From positions 19,471,573 to 19,535,572 of the forward strand of contig JALMQS010000128.1 of assembly GCA_024734495.1 (NCBI GenBank): a stretch of DNA of 64,000 nt. The letters are read 5' to 3'. The position numbers and the translations under genes were made by a program. Positions 53,416 to 63,209 of the stretch are shown one piece after another; position 1 is the stretch's first letter, and the number at the start of each line of letters is the position of its first letter. This DNA comes from Forficula auricularia. Lineage: Eukaryota > Arthropoda > Insecta > Dermaptera > Forficulidae. The notes beneath the pieces were generated by a model. It saw only the letters and a program-made list of their open reading frames with translations. It searched no databases and had not been told where the DNA came from.

Positions 53416-53959
53416 ATTAAAACACGAAATTCAGTCAATGAAAAAGGAATTGAACAGTTTAAATAGAAGTCTCAACGAAGAAAGAAAAATTCAAAGAAAC
53501 GAAATTAACCATTTAAAATTAAGGAACAACGAACTGATAGATCAAAATAATTCATTAATCGAAGTTATAAATTTAATTAAACACGAAAACAGGGAATTAC
53601 ACAAGAAATTATCAGATCAAGACAGTTATTTTGCGAAAACAGCTAACGCTTTGAAAGAAGAAAATAAAGATATCTCAAATAAAGAAAGTCATTTAGAAGA
53701 TGGTCAAGGGACAAATTCACCTATGAACAAAGACAAGATTAAGGGGTTTCAAGCAAGAAGAATTGGGGAACTTACGAAGAAAATTAGAATCAAAAGCCAA
53801 AATGATTACGCAGCCTATGACGTTACAAAGTTTAGTGGTCTTAAATCTGATAAAATTAATTTCAATTACCCCTCAATACCAGTTAAAACCCATGTCGGTC
53901 CCTTACACTCAGACTATATTAAGTGTTCAAGAAGATACCCAAGTGAAGTGTTGTGTTAA
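53416..53959 (+). CDS. Partial coiled-coil protein, 3' part, in an LTR element
   Basis: The frame is open from the gap edge (LKHEIQS before the first ATG at 53438) to the stop at 53957-53959, so the N-terminus is in the gap. The first 80 residues are a heptad-rich coil (KELNSLNRSLNEE; HLKLRNNELIDQNNSLIEV; HENRELHKKLSDQ). The rest is basic and polar (KDKIKGFQARRIGELTKKI) with FNYPSIPVKTHVGPLH near the end. No CCHC knuckle, protease, RT or integrase motif is visible. Because a purine tract and an LTR follow 385 bp later, it is probably the last gene of a Ty3/Gypsy-like element or a gag-like remnant of a deleted one; I cannot tell which. Confidence 0.5.
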
Positions 53960-54343
53960 TTATAAAAGTGTAAAAAAAAAAAAAAGTGTTGAATTTTAAA
54001 GTTGCAAGTGAAAAATAGTGTGTGAAAGTGTTAGTTTTTAAGTTAAAATCAAAGAAATAGACAATTAAGAAACACTAAGTTTAAGCATAAAATTTGTTTT
54101 TTGTTTTGTTCAAGTAATTTTCAAGATCAATTTGTTTTGTAAAAAATAACAATAGTTAAGTTTAGTTTTAAGTGCTATTTCATTGTAAAAAAAAAAATAA
54201 TAATTCTGTATTTTATGACTAAGCTAAAAATACCTAAACGGTTTTAAAGAAGAAAAGACAATAACTAAATTAATTTTTAAGTTGAAATATTTAACTATGT
54301 AAAAGATGATTGGTTATAAGTTCCGAGTCGTAACTTGATTGAG

Positions 54344-54354
54344 AAAGGGGAGAA
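54344..54354 (+). promoter_or_regulatory. Polypurine tract before the LTR
   Basis: AAAGGGGAGAA immediately precedes TGTAGGG, the position of the plus-strand primer in LTR retrotransposons. Confidence 0.65.
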
Positions 54355-54538
54355 TGTAGGGATCGATTTTCTGCTTTTTTTTCAATTAGAAATGTAATTT
54401 ATTTTTCGATGTTAATCGATTCGTGGCTTATGAAAGACTAATTAGCGAAGAAGAAGACCACGCCTTTTTATAATTAATCGAGCGCGATCTAGGGAAAATT
54501 ATCAACCAATCACCTTAATTACCAATTAAATCGACGGC

Positions 54539-54546
54539 TATAAAAG
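54539..54546 (+). promoter_or_regulatory. LTR TATA box
   Basis: TATAAAAG, 29 bases after a CCAAT motif; conserved in the minus-strand LTR at 8494. Confidence 0.6.
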
Positions 54547-54691
54547 AAGCGAAGCCGTAATTAGCGAGGCAGTTGCAATTCAGCCCTCACTGTGTGAAGA
54601 GCTGTTTTACGCTCTCCAAGAGTTCGCCTGTCGACTTTGGAACGATTGAAGGAACAAAGCTGTGCAAAATCTACGCTAACCACGAAGAAGT

Positions 54692-54697
54692 AATAAA
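54692..54697 (+). terminator. LTR polyadenylation signal
   Basis: AATAAA followed by TTTCGGGCCTTGTGCC; the same arrangement is in the related LTR near 8313 (minus). Confidence 0.5.
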
Positions 54698-55529
54698 TTT
54701 CGGGCCTTGTGCCATTTATTTTGTTGAAAGCATTTTTCACTGCCTCAGGGCAACTTCTTATTTTGAAGAAAGCATATTTCACTGCCCCCCGGGCAACTTC
54801 TTATTTTTAAAAAGCATTTTTCACAAGCCTCCGGGCCAATTCTTATTTTGGGAAAGCAAATTTCACGGCTTTACGCCGCAAGAGAGGTTTTCACCTCTGA
54901 AGAAAATCGACGACATCGGCGCTCCTCCGATATCTTTCCATCAAGCCTTTCGAGTCAAAAACTCATCTTCATCCATCATCTGGATCATTTCCTATATATA
55001 TAATGTATGTTTTTATAAAAATATAAATACAACTATTTCAAAATAACAAATAATGGACTTAACGCCACTTTTAAAATAAACGGCTCATATATAATTACCT
55101 GTATAATATCAAATAGCGCTCGTTGCAAGTCTTCAAACAAAAACGCAATTTTGCGAAGAGAAATTGTGAACTATAACACTTACAGGTGATCAAACGATTT
55201 TTACAAGCTCTTAAAATAATTCCTACATAACTTTTTAATACTTGTAACAATATCTTTGAGATGGTGTCGATAATTATTGTACATTTCAAGTAAAAAGGCT
55301 AGAAAAATCAAATTTCCCATTAGACTTCATCTTAAATCGTTCCAATACTGACAAAAATTCCCCAGAAGTCTCCCAACTTATTTCGAGTTCAATGGAGATC
55401 AAACATTATTCTCTTATTTGAGATCCTGAAGGTATTATGAGATATGTTATAGAACAAGAAGATTCAATTGTTTTTCTTCGTGTTTATGTACCATGGAGCA
55501 TGTTATATTTGTTATATTTACTATTAGCC

Positions 55530-56447
55530 AAGAGCCCACGACGGCCAGGCCTTCGTTATTTTATAAAAGCTGAAAGTTTTTCTGTTCATGTCCTCCTATA
55601 CAGTGTAAGAACGACCAGCGACTATAGAGTTTGGGTTGTGGTTACTTTGGCAGGTAACAGGTAATAAAGGTGTATAAAATAGTACTTTAAATTCGTTAAA
55701 GTATAAAGCTCAATTTTTTATATTTTCTTCGGAATAACTTTAGAAATCTCGTCATCCATTGCCGGACACTTATGACAGTTGCTACCCCCTGCCAGACACC
55801 CCTAAACTTTAAGAAACTCGACTTGAGTGGTTTGCCATAAAAGAATTTAGTCTTTTTGATTTTAAGTCGATTCTTCCACGTTTTTCAGTAGAAGTTGTCA
55901 TTAATAGTCAAAACAACAAAAATGGAATGCAATAAGGTTATTCCTCTAGTATTAAATAAGAATCGATGGTTATTTTTGATTTTAAGTCGATTCCTCCATG
56001 TCTTTACCAATGGTTATCAATAATAACCGAAATGTCAAAATCTATGTAAAACCATTAAAACTGTCCGCCTATTGAGGTAACATTTTTTTATAGGTCGCCA
56101 AGTAACATATATAAAATTTATCTTTTATATTATAACGAAAGTATAATTATAATTTATTAAAGTTTAGGGGTGTCTGGCAGGGGTAGCAACTGTCATAAGT
56201 GTCCGGCAATGGATGACGAGATTTCTAAAGTTATCCCGAAGAAAATATAAAAAATTGAGACTTTATACTTTAACGAATTTAAAGTACTATTTTATACACC
56301 TTTATTACCTGTTACCTGCCAAAGTAACCACAACCCAAACTCTATAGTCGCTGGTCGTTCTTACCTGATATAGGGGACATGCACAGAAAAAACTTTCAGC
56401 TTTTATAAAATAACGAAGGTCTGGCAGTCGTGGGCTCTTGAACTATA
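55530..56447. repeat. Inverted repeat, about 290-bp arms, 335-bp spacer
   Basis: 55530-55825 and 56160-56447 are inverted copies of each other with high identity (GGGGTGTCTGGCAGGGGTAG against CTACCCCCTGCCAGACACCC; GGTCGTTCTTAC against GTAAGAACGACC). The spacer holds units of the satellite seen at 58430-59500 and 61760-62170. The 75-codon frame at 55437 is inside the arm and shows no motif. Confidence 0.85.
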
Positions 56448-57010
56448 TAGATAGTTTCTCCTTATGGAGTCTGTGAACTGCTATAATATTAAATGAGCTG
56501 AAAGTACTTTAGATCCAAAAGGAACAAAGAGAGAATTGGGTTCTTGGCTTTAAAGAAGGCATTTCAATGAATTTAATCAGTTAAATCTATTTTAAATAGG
56601 ATCATTTAAACGAGTCTCTGTAAAAGGAATATTATAATACTCGGATCTCTATAGGGATTGAATAATTAAATTCTGCTCATTTGCTTTAAAAGTTCTCTTA
56701 TGGACGTTCCAAATTTTGAGATGTGAAGAAATTGTAGGTAATATTTGTTTTATTGTTTTATTTTAAGATTATTATTCCAGACGCTGCAGAAGTCGAATGA
56801 GTGGATGAAATAAGAATAGATTATCTCCTTGGATTAAACGAATACTGTTTTCGACGCACGCCCTGTAGAAACAAATCATTACATTGGAACCAAAGACGTA
56901 TAAGTGATAAATTTCCGATTATCAAAATATACAGATATATATTTTTTAATAATTTTCAATTTGTTAAATGCTATTGAAATAAAATCTAAATTGAAAATAA
57001 AGTAAAATAA

Positions 57011-57058
57011 ACTGCAACGGATCGTTGCTAAACTTTATCCAAATTCATTTGAAATATT
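57011..57058 (-). repeat. Detached terminal hairpin segment of the satellite element
   Basis: AACTGCAACGGATCGTTGCT and AAATTCATTTGAAATATTAA are the inverse of the ends at 59620-59680 and 62205-62270. Confidence 0.7.
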
Positions 57059-57069
57059 AATATGTTCTA

Positions 57070-58290
57070 GAGTAAAGTACTTTAAAATATAATTTTACTA
57101 AAAACTTTATTTAACCTTTTTTGTGGTCCCCAAGGTACTTAATTAGGATATTAAATTTCATCAAAATTGGTTAAGTCATTTTCAAGATATTTAGAAAAAA
57201 CTAAAAAAGTACTGAAATAAAGTACTAATGTTTGTGGACCGATATGTACCAAAAACTAATCAGCGCTTCATTTTGTTAAAAGAATGCTAGGTTTTCAATT
57301 TCATTTCAATCGGTGCAACGGTGTGGAAAAAATCGTGGGCCAAAAACGATAACATCCATACATCCATCCATACGCACGCACTAAATGAAAAAATCGCACT
57401 TTTTGGGCTCTCGACGAGACCCCTTGTAATTTTTGGCAAAACCATCACGTGCTAAAATTCAACCTAATTGAATACTACAATTTGTGACTTTAATTGAGTC
57501 CATGGGTTCCGTAGTTTTTACCTGAGGACCCTTTGAAGCCACGCTTGCCCCGAGAGCGATTACAATACTTTACCCATGCTTTGCATTGGATAAAGTAAAA
57601 GAAAAGGATTTCAATTTAATTAAATCATTTTGATAAATAATGGGTCATATTTTCAATATTAGATAGTAAATTTCTGCATTAGATTATTAAATAAAGATTT
57701 TCGACTTAAAGACAATACCCCGTTTTTACTTTATCCAATGCAAAGCATGGGTAAAGTATTGTAATCGCTCTCGGGGCAAGCGTGGTTTCAAAGGGTCCTC
57801 AGGTAAAGACTACGGAACCCATGGACTCAATTAAAGTCACAAATTCGTAGTATTCAATTAGGTTGAATATTAGCACGTGGCGGTTTTTGCCAAAAATTAC
57901 ATGGGGTCTCGTCGAGAGGCCAAAAAGTGCGATTTTTTCATTTGAGTGCGTGCGTATGGATGGATGTATGGATGGATGTATATGTATGTATGGATGGATG
58001 TTATCGTTTTTTTGGCCCACGATTTTTTCCACACCGTTGCACCGATTGAAATGAAATTGAAAACCTACCATTAGTTTAACAAAATGAAGCGCTGATTAGT
58101 TTTTGGTACATATCGGCCCACAAACATTAGTACTTTATTTTAGTACTTTTTTAGTTTTTTCTAAATATCTTAAAATGACTTAACCAATTTTGATGAAATT
58201 TAATATCCTAATTAAGTACCTTGGGGACCACAAAAAAGGTTAAATAAAGTTTTTAGTAAAATTATATTTTAAAGTACTTTACTCTAGAGT
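57070..58290. repeat. 1.2-kb palindrome, about 540-bp arms
   Basis: The left arm (57070-57600) starts GTAAAGTACTTTAAAATATA and includes GGACCGATATGTACCAAAAA; the right arm (57722-58290) is its inverse with modest divergence. The spacer is about 120 bp. At the inner ends TTTACCCATGCTTTGCATTG resembles the ends of element M (ACTTGACCATACCCTGTATG). The arms contain (GGATGGATGTAT)n-like runs. Confidence 0.88.
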
Positions 58291-58429
58291 AGAGTTGGTA
58301 CTTTTTAAAATTTTTTAAATTCTTTAAAATTTATTCATTTGAAAGTTTTAATATAGCTCATTTAGCCTTGCTTAAGTAAGAATGGATAGGCTTCTCTCTG
58401 TGAAATGCTAAAAATTTGGGAGGAATTTT

Positions 58430-59685
58430 TATGAGTAACCATAGCAACTGCGTTGTTTTTCTTATCCGTTACCTTTGCTGAAGACAGAGAAATCGATTTT
58501 AAACCAAAAATAGCGATTGATTCTCATCTAGTTCTTGAGGAATAATCATTCTAAATTGGATTTTTGACGTTTCGGTTTTTATTAGTAACCATTGCTGAAG
58601 ACATAGAGAAATCGACTTTAAACCAAAAATAGCGATTGATTCTCATCTAGTACTTGAGGAATAATCATTCTATATTGGATTTTTGACGTTTCGGTTTTTA
58701 TTAGTAACCATTGCTGAAGACATAGAGAAATCGACTTTAAACCAAAAATAGCGATTGATTCTCATCTAGTACTTGAGGAATAATCATTCTATATTGGATT
58801 TTTGACGTTTCGCTTTTTATTGGTAACCATTGCTGAAGACATAGAGGAATAGACTTAAAAAATCAAGATAGCGCGTTGAGTTCTCATCTAATACTTCGAG
58901 GAATCAACAATTCTACATTAGGTTTTTGACGTTTCGATTGTCATTGGTAACCATTGCTGAAGACATGGAGGAATCGACTTAAAAATCAAAAATAACGATC
59001 AATTCTTATCTAACTACTTGAGAGGAATAACCTTATTGCATTCCATTTTTGATGTTTTGACTATTAATGGAAACCTCTACTGAAAATGTAGAAGAATCGA
59101 CTTAAAATCAAAAAGACTAAGTTCTTTTATGGCCCGAGCAACTCAAGCTTCTAATACTAATACTAATACTCAAACACTTGAGAAATATCCATTCTGACAT
59201 TAGGTTTTTGAGCGTTTCGATTCTTCATTGGTAACCATTGCTGAAGACATGGAGGAATCGACTTAAAATCGAAAATAACGATCAATTCTTATCTAATACT
59301 AGAGGAGATAACCTTATTGCATTCCATTTTTGATGTTTTGACTATTCAATGGAAACTCTACTGAAAATGTGGAAGAATCGACTTAAAAATCAAAAAGACT
59401 AAATTCTTTTTTTGGTAAACAACTCAAGCTTGATGGCTATTTTTGATTTTGAGTCGATTCCTCTATGTCTACAGCAATGGTTGCCAATAAAAACCGAAAC
59501 GTCAAAAATCCAGAAGTACCGAATGGTTCTTCACTCGACTCTCATCAGGAGAATTATTTTTGAATTAATTTCTAATATGAACTACAAATTGCAAGTGATA
59601 TCTGATTAATAATAAAGGAACAAACATATTAATATTTCAAATGAATTTGGATAAAGTTTAGCAACGATCCGTTGCAGTTGATTAG
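58430..59685 (+). mobile_element. Satellite-cored element with terminal hairpin
   Basis: Six or more units of about 118-145 bp repeat AACCATTGCTGAAGACAT, GAATCGACTTAAAATC, TGACGTTTCG and CTTGAGGAATAATCATTCT, with the last unit inverted. The right flank (59585-59685) ends AGTTTAGCAACGATCCGTTG-CAGTT, in which GCAACG-ATC-CGTTGC is a hairpin. Helentron-related elements such as DINE-1 share the plan of tandem core plus subterminal hairpin, so a Helentron-like identity is possible. Confidence 0.6.
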
Positions 59686-60390
59686 TTATTACCGAGGGGT
59701 GATCCGCGATTGGAAGTAGGTGTACACTTGGAACCAAAGTTAGTTGCCAGGTTGACTACTTCAGTGATAGTCTGAGAACTTTTAGATCCAAGCTCTCTAG
59801 CATATTATAGTGTGGGTAAATCAAATCTTAATTAATTGGCGTTAATTGTGGTTTTGCCATGGTTGAACTAAATGATTTAAATTTATATTTATGTTCTGAT
59901 ATTATGATTTAAATTTATATAATTTATTTTAAGTTTACTTTGTTTTTATATTTATATTTAATTATATTAGATTTATGTTGTGTTCTGAATTTATAATTTA
60001 AATTTATATAAATTGAACTAAGTTTATTTATTGTTTTTTGTATTTATATCTACTTATATTAGATTTATAATCTTGTTCTGAATTTATAATTCAAATTTAT
60101 ATAATTTGTATGTATTATGTCTATTTATGTTTTTTTTTATATTTAACTATTAATCTATAATTATTATTTTTTATACCTTTATCATTGGACTTTGTTTTAT
60201 AATTATAATATGTTTATGTTATCATCTATCTTTTCCTATTGTCATTTATACTTTATTTTTATATTATTTTTTTTCTCATACTTACTGTTTATATACATGT
60301 ACTTGTGATTTGTGAAAAAGGGTGTGACTGCCCGTTAATAAATAAATAAATAAATAAATAAATAAACATATTTCATTATTCGTGTCCATG

Positions 60391-60530
60391 ATTAATAATT
60401 AAAGGAACTAATAAATGAGCTACTGAAGAAGTTGCAAAACAGCAACGAAACGTATGGCATATTTAATCAAAACTTGTATTTAATTTAATTTAAAGTCTTG
60501 TCCAACTCCCTACGATTCCTTTAATAATTA
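60391..60530. repeat. Small ribozyme-bearing element with 15-bp inverted ends
   Basis: TTAATAATTAAAGGAA and TTCCTTTAATAATTA are the ends; the hammerhead core lies between. It appears to be inserted in the MITE at 59693-60640. Confidence 0.65.
60423..60454 (+). ncRNA. Hammerhead-type ribozyme motif, subfamily D
   Basis: CTGAAGA, extra A, stem II GTTGC-AAAACA-GCAAC (perfect, five pairs), then GAAACGTA. Helix I forms between GAGCTA and TGGCAT (A-T, T-G, C-G, G-C, then a mismatch). The predicted cut is after A60454 (GUA). Helix III ACGU is self-complementary. This is one of the best-formed motifs in the window. Confidence 0.72.
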
Positions 60531-60640
60531 AAAAATAAATAAACCTCTTTGGAAGTATTTTGGAAGTACTTGGAAATATTTGGAATTATAAGTGGAAGTA
60601 GGTGTACAGCATATTAGGTCGCGGTTCACCCTCGGTTTTT

Positions 60641-61419
60641 ACACTAAAATATTTATGGTTTATCATGATTATTTGAGGTTTCCGAAATGTAAAATTTGCT
60701 CAAAATTTCTCATTTTCTTATCGAAAAAAAAAATTAATTATTGATTGTTTCATAAAGTATAATAAAAAAATTCAAATCTTTATAAAACAATCTCGGAACG
60801 TTTATTTTGAAACTAGACATTTCGGGAGAAATTTTTTTAAAAAATTGAAAAATGAAAAATAAAGTTGTTTTTCCCTAATGTTTCGAAAACAGCCCCCTAA
60901 GAAATTAAATATTTTGATAACAGGCAATTGTACAAATTGTCTTGGCGAAAAATTATTTTTCTGTAAATTTTTTTTCATCTTATTATCTTTATTCTTAAAG
61001 ATATATGAAACATGAAAAAAGCCATTTTTCAAGTATTCTGCCTGTGTGGATTTTTGGATACCCACTATAACTCAAGAATGGAAGGTCGTAGGAAATTGGT
61101 TCGTTCCCAAATGTCTATATTTTAAATAAAATATTTTTTTTAGTTATTTTGACTTCAAATAAATTAAAACTAAATTATTTAAATTGCGACATTTTGTTTC
61201 TTATATCTGAGAACTTCTAAATTTTCTAAAGTGATTGTTCATCAATTATTATTGATTAAATATATCAGGGGTGCCCACAGGGGTGATTAAGATGTAGAAT
61301 GCGTCATTGAAATAAAAACCAGCTCTAACAGCTTGGATTCAAAAGTTGATAATCCCTTGTATTTTAAAAAGAAAAACAATTATCTCTCTTGACTAGTTTT
61401 AAATACTAAGGTACATTTA
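60641..61419. other. AT-rich DNA, no gene seen
   Basis: 60768-60838 resembles 6838-6905. The 87-codon minus frame at 60802-61065 is lysine/phenylalanine-rich without a motif. Confidence 0.45.
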
Positions 61420-61485
61420 ATACTAGCTTCGGCGGGCCTTTTGCTATCCAGAGGGCTTCGCCCCCTGGACTCCCACGTGGCTGCT
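61420..61485 (-). repeat. Helitron-like 3' end
   Basis: On the minus strand CCAGGGGGCGAAGCCCTCTGG is a strong hairpin, followed by GGCCCGCCGAAGCTAG and then TATT. A hairpin followed by CTAG before a T is the canonical Helitron 3' terminus. The rest of the element is not recognised. Confidence 0.5.
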
Positions 61486-61739
61486 TTATTAATGTTTTAT
61501 TAGTTACAGAGAATAAATATAATTGTTTTATTATAAAGTCTTAAATAGATATAATTTAAGATTCTATTTAACTGCAATATACACTCATAACAAATAAGAT
61601 GAAACTAATATTTAAAATGTATTAAAAATCCACTTGTTATCATTAAGGGGAAAATAAAAAAGTTATATTATATGTAGGTATTATTATAGATAAGAAGACT
61701 TGAAAATTACAATTATTATTCATTTTGCTAGAAACAAAA

Positions 61740-62275
61740 GTACATTCTCTTATTCTCAAGCTTGAGTTGTTTATCATAAAAGAATTTAGTCTTTTTGATT
61801 TTAAGTCGATTCTTACACGTTTTCAGTAGAGGTTGCCATTAATAGTCAAAACATCAAAAATGGAATGCAATAAGGTTATTCCTCTAGTATTAGATAAGAA
61901 TCGATCGTTATTTTTGATTTTAAGTCGATTCCTTCATGTCTTCAGCAATGGTTACTAATAATAATCGAAACGTCAAAAATCTAATGTAGAATTATTATTC
62001 CTCAAGTATTAGATGAGAATCGATTGCTATTTTTGATTTTAAGTCGATTCCTCCATGTCTTCACCAATGGCTACCAATAAAAACCGAAACGTCAAAAATC
62101 GAATGTAGAATGGTTTATTCCTCGACTGTTAAATGAGAATCGATCATTATTTTTGAATTAAAGTCAACATGAACTCGCAAATTCCAAGTGATATCTGATT
62201 AATAATAAAGAAATAAACATATTAATATTTCAAATGAATTTGGATAAAGTTTAGCAACGATCCGTTGCAGTTTAT
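61740..62275 (-). mobile_element. Satellite-cored element with terminal hairpin, second copy
   Basis: Four units (CAAAAAGACT-type, ATTTTAAGTCGATTCCT, CAATGGTTAC-AATAA, CGAAACGTCAAAAATC) in the orientation opposite to most of 58430-59400 are followed by the same right flank and hairpin GCAACGATCCGTTGC as at 59660. Confidence 0.65.
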
Positions 62276-63209
62276 TTTTTAATTTTTGTTTTTAAATGTA
62301 CCCTAAAAAAATAGATAGTTTTTTAAATCTTTGTTGCATTTTTAAATTCTTCTTCAACGATAATGTGGTTAGAACTATTAAGAATGAATGACACTCAAAA
62401 ATCTGACAATCGGGGCCGCCAACACATGCTTAGTTTGCTAGTTTAGTTCTTTTATTGTTTGGCAAGCTATGTTGGCTAACCTGATTTTTTTTTTTTTAGT
62501 TTTTCCTGAATTTTCCAATTTTCCGGGCAACTTTTCCAATTTATTTTTACGTATTAACCTGAATTGGACTATTACGAACATTAAAAATAAATAGCCAAAT
62601 CGGTCCAGGCATTTGAGAGATCTGCGCTTACAAAGAAACAAAAATTCGTTTTTATTATATAGATTGAAAAATTATACAAAACGGTTGCATATATATAAGG
62701 GGCACAAGAGTGAACATGGCTCAAAAGAGCGCGGAAATAAGAATTGAATTGAAGCATGAATTAAGGGTGCAGAAACAAGTCCAAGTCAAGTTTTGGTCAA
62801 AAAAAATTATTCTCTTTATAATCTAGTACATTACTATAAATTCGGGAACTTTTGGAACAATTCATATCTGAAATGGGACTAGGCACTAGGGAAATCTCAC
62901 TCTCAATATACATGCAGCGCCGTAACTAGCTTTTTTAGGGCCCTGTGCAAAACATTTCTAGGGGCCCTATATTTTTTGGGAAAAAGTAATTATAGTTCAA
63001 ATAGATATCATATAAAAAAAATTATTGTACACAAAAATATATTATATTATTTATATTATAAGAATATTTAATTTTCATTTAATTGTACTCTTCTAGCTTT
63101 CATTTGAGCAAAGTCATTTATTATATCGTCATAATTAATATCCTTTGCGATGTTATACTCTATAGATATTATGGCAAGATTGAATAATCTATCTTGTCCA
63201 AAAGTAGAA
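62276..63209. other. AT-rich DNA, no gene seen
   Basis: GGAAATCTCACTCTCAATATAC near 62889 and a CTAGCTTTTTTAGGGCCCTG-TGCAAAAC stretch near 62928 look repetitive but have no partner in the window. Confidence 0.4.

Larger units (their letters stand above)
54355..55048 (+). mobile_element. 3' LTR of a probable Ty3/Gypsy element
   Basis: It begins TGTAGGGATCG after a purine tract and ends ATAACA, about 694 bp. It contains CCAAT (54506), a TATA box (54539), a polyadenylation signal AATAAA (54692), and three to four tandem copies of a unit of about 46 bp (AAGCATATTTCACTGCC, GGGCAACTTCTTATTTT) between 54730 and 54870. A diverged LTR of the same family lies at 8090-8620 on the other strand. The downstream boundary is by eye; the other LTR of this element is not in sight. 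Confidence 0.72.
59693..60640. mobile_element. CGAGGGGTGA-ended MITE, copy with nested insertions
   Basis: The left end CCGAGGGGTGATCCGCGATT and right end GGTCGCGGTTCACCCTCGG match 40252-40741. The interior has an AT-rich tandem part (59880-60130), a (AATA)n run at 60336-60366 that may be a LINE tail, the hammerhead foldback, and only one minisatellite unit (GGAAGTACTTGGAAATATTT). Confidence 0.68.

Noticed and set aside
54887..54930. CTGAAGA in the LTR (CACCTCTGAAGAAAATCG)
   Set aside because: No GAAAC after a paired stem; it is a conserved LTR segment seen also on the minus strand near 8200.
58560..59400. CTGAAGA and GACGTTTCG in the satellite units as ribozymes
   Set aside because: CTGAAGA and GAAACGTC lie on opposite strands in each unit, so they cannot belong to one hammerhead core.
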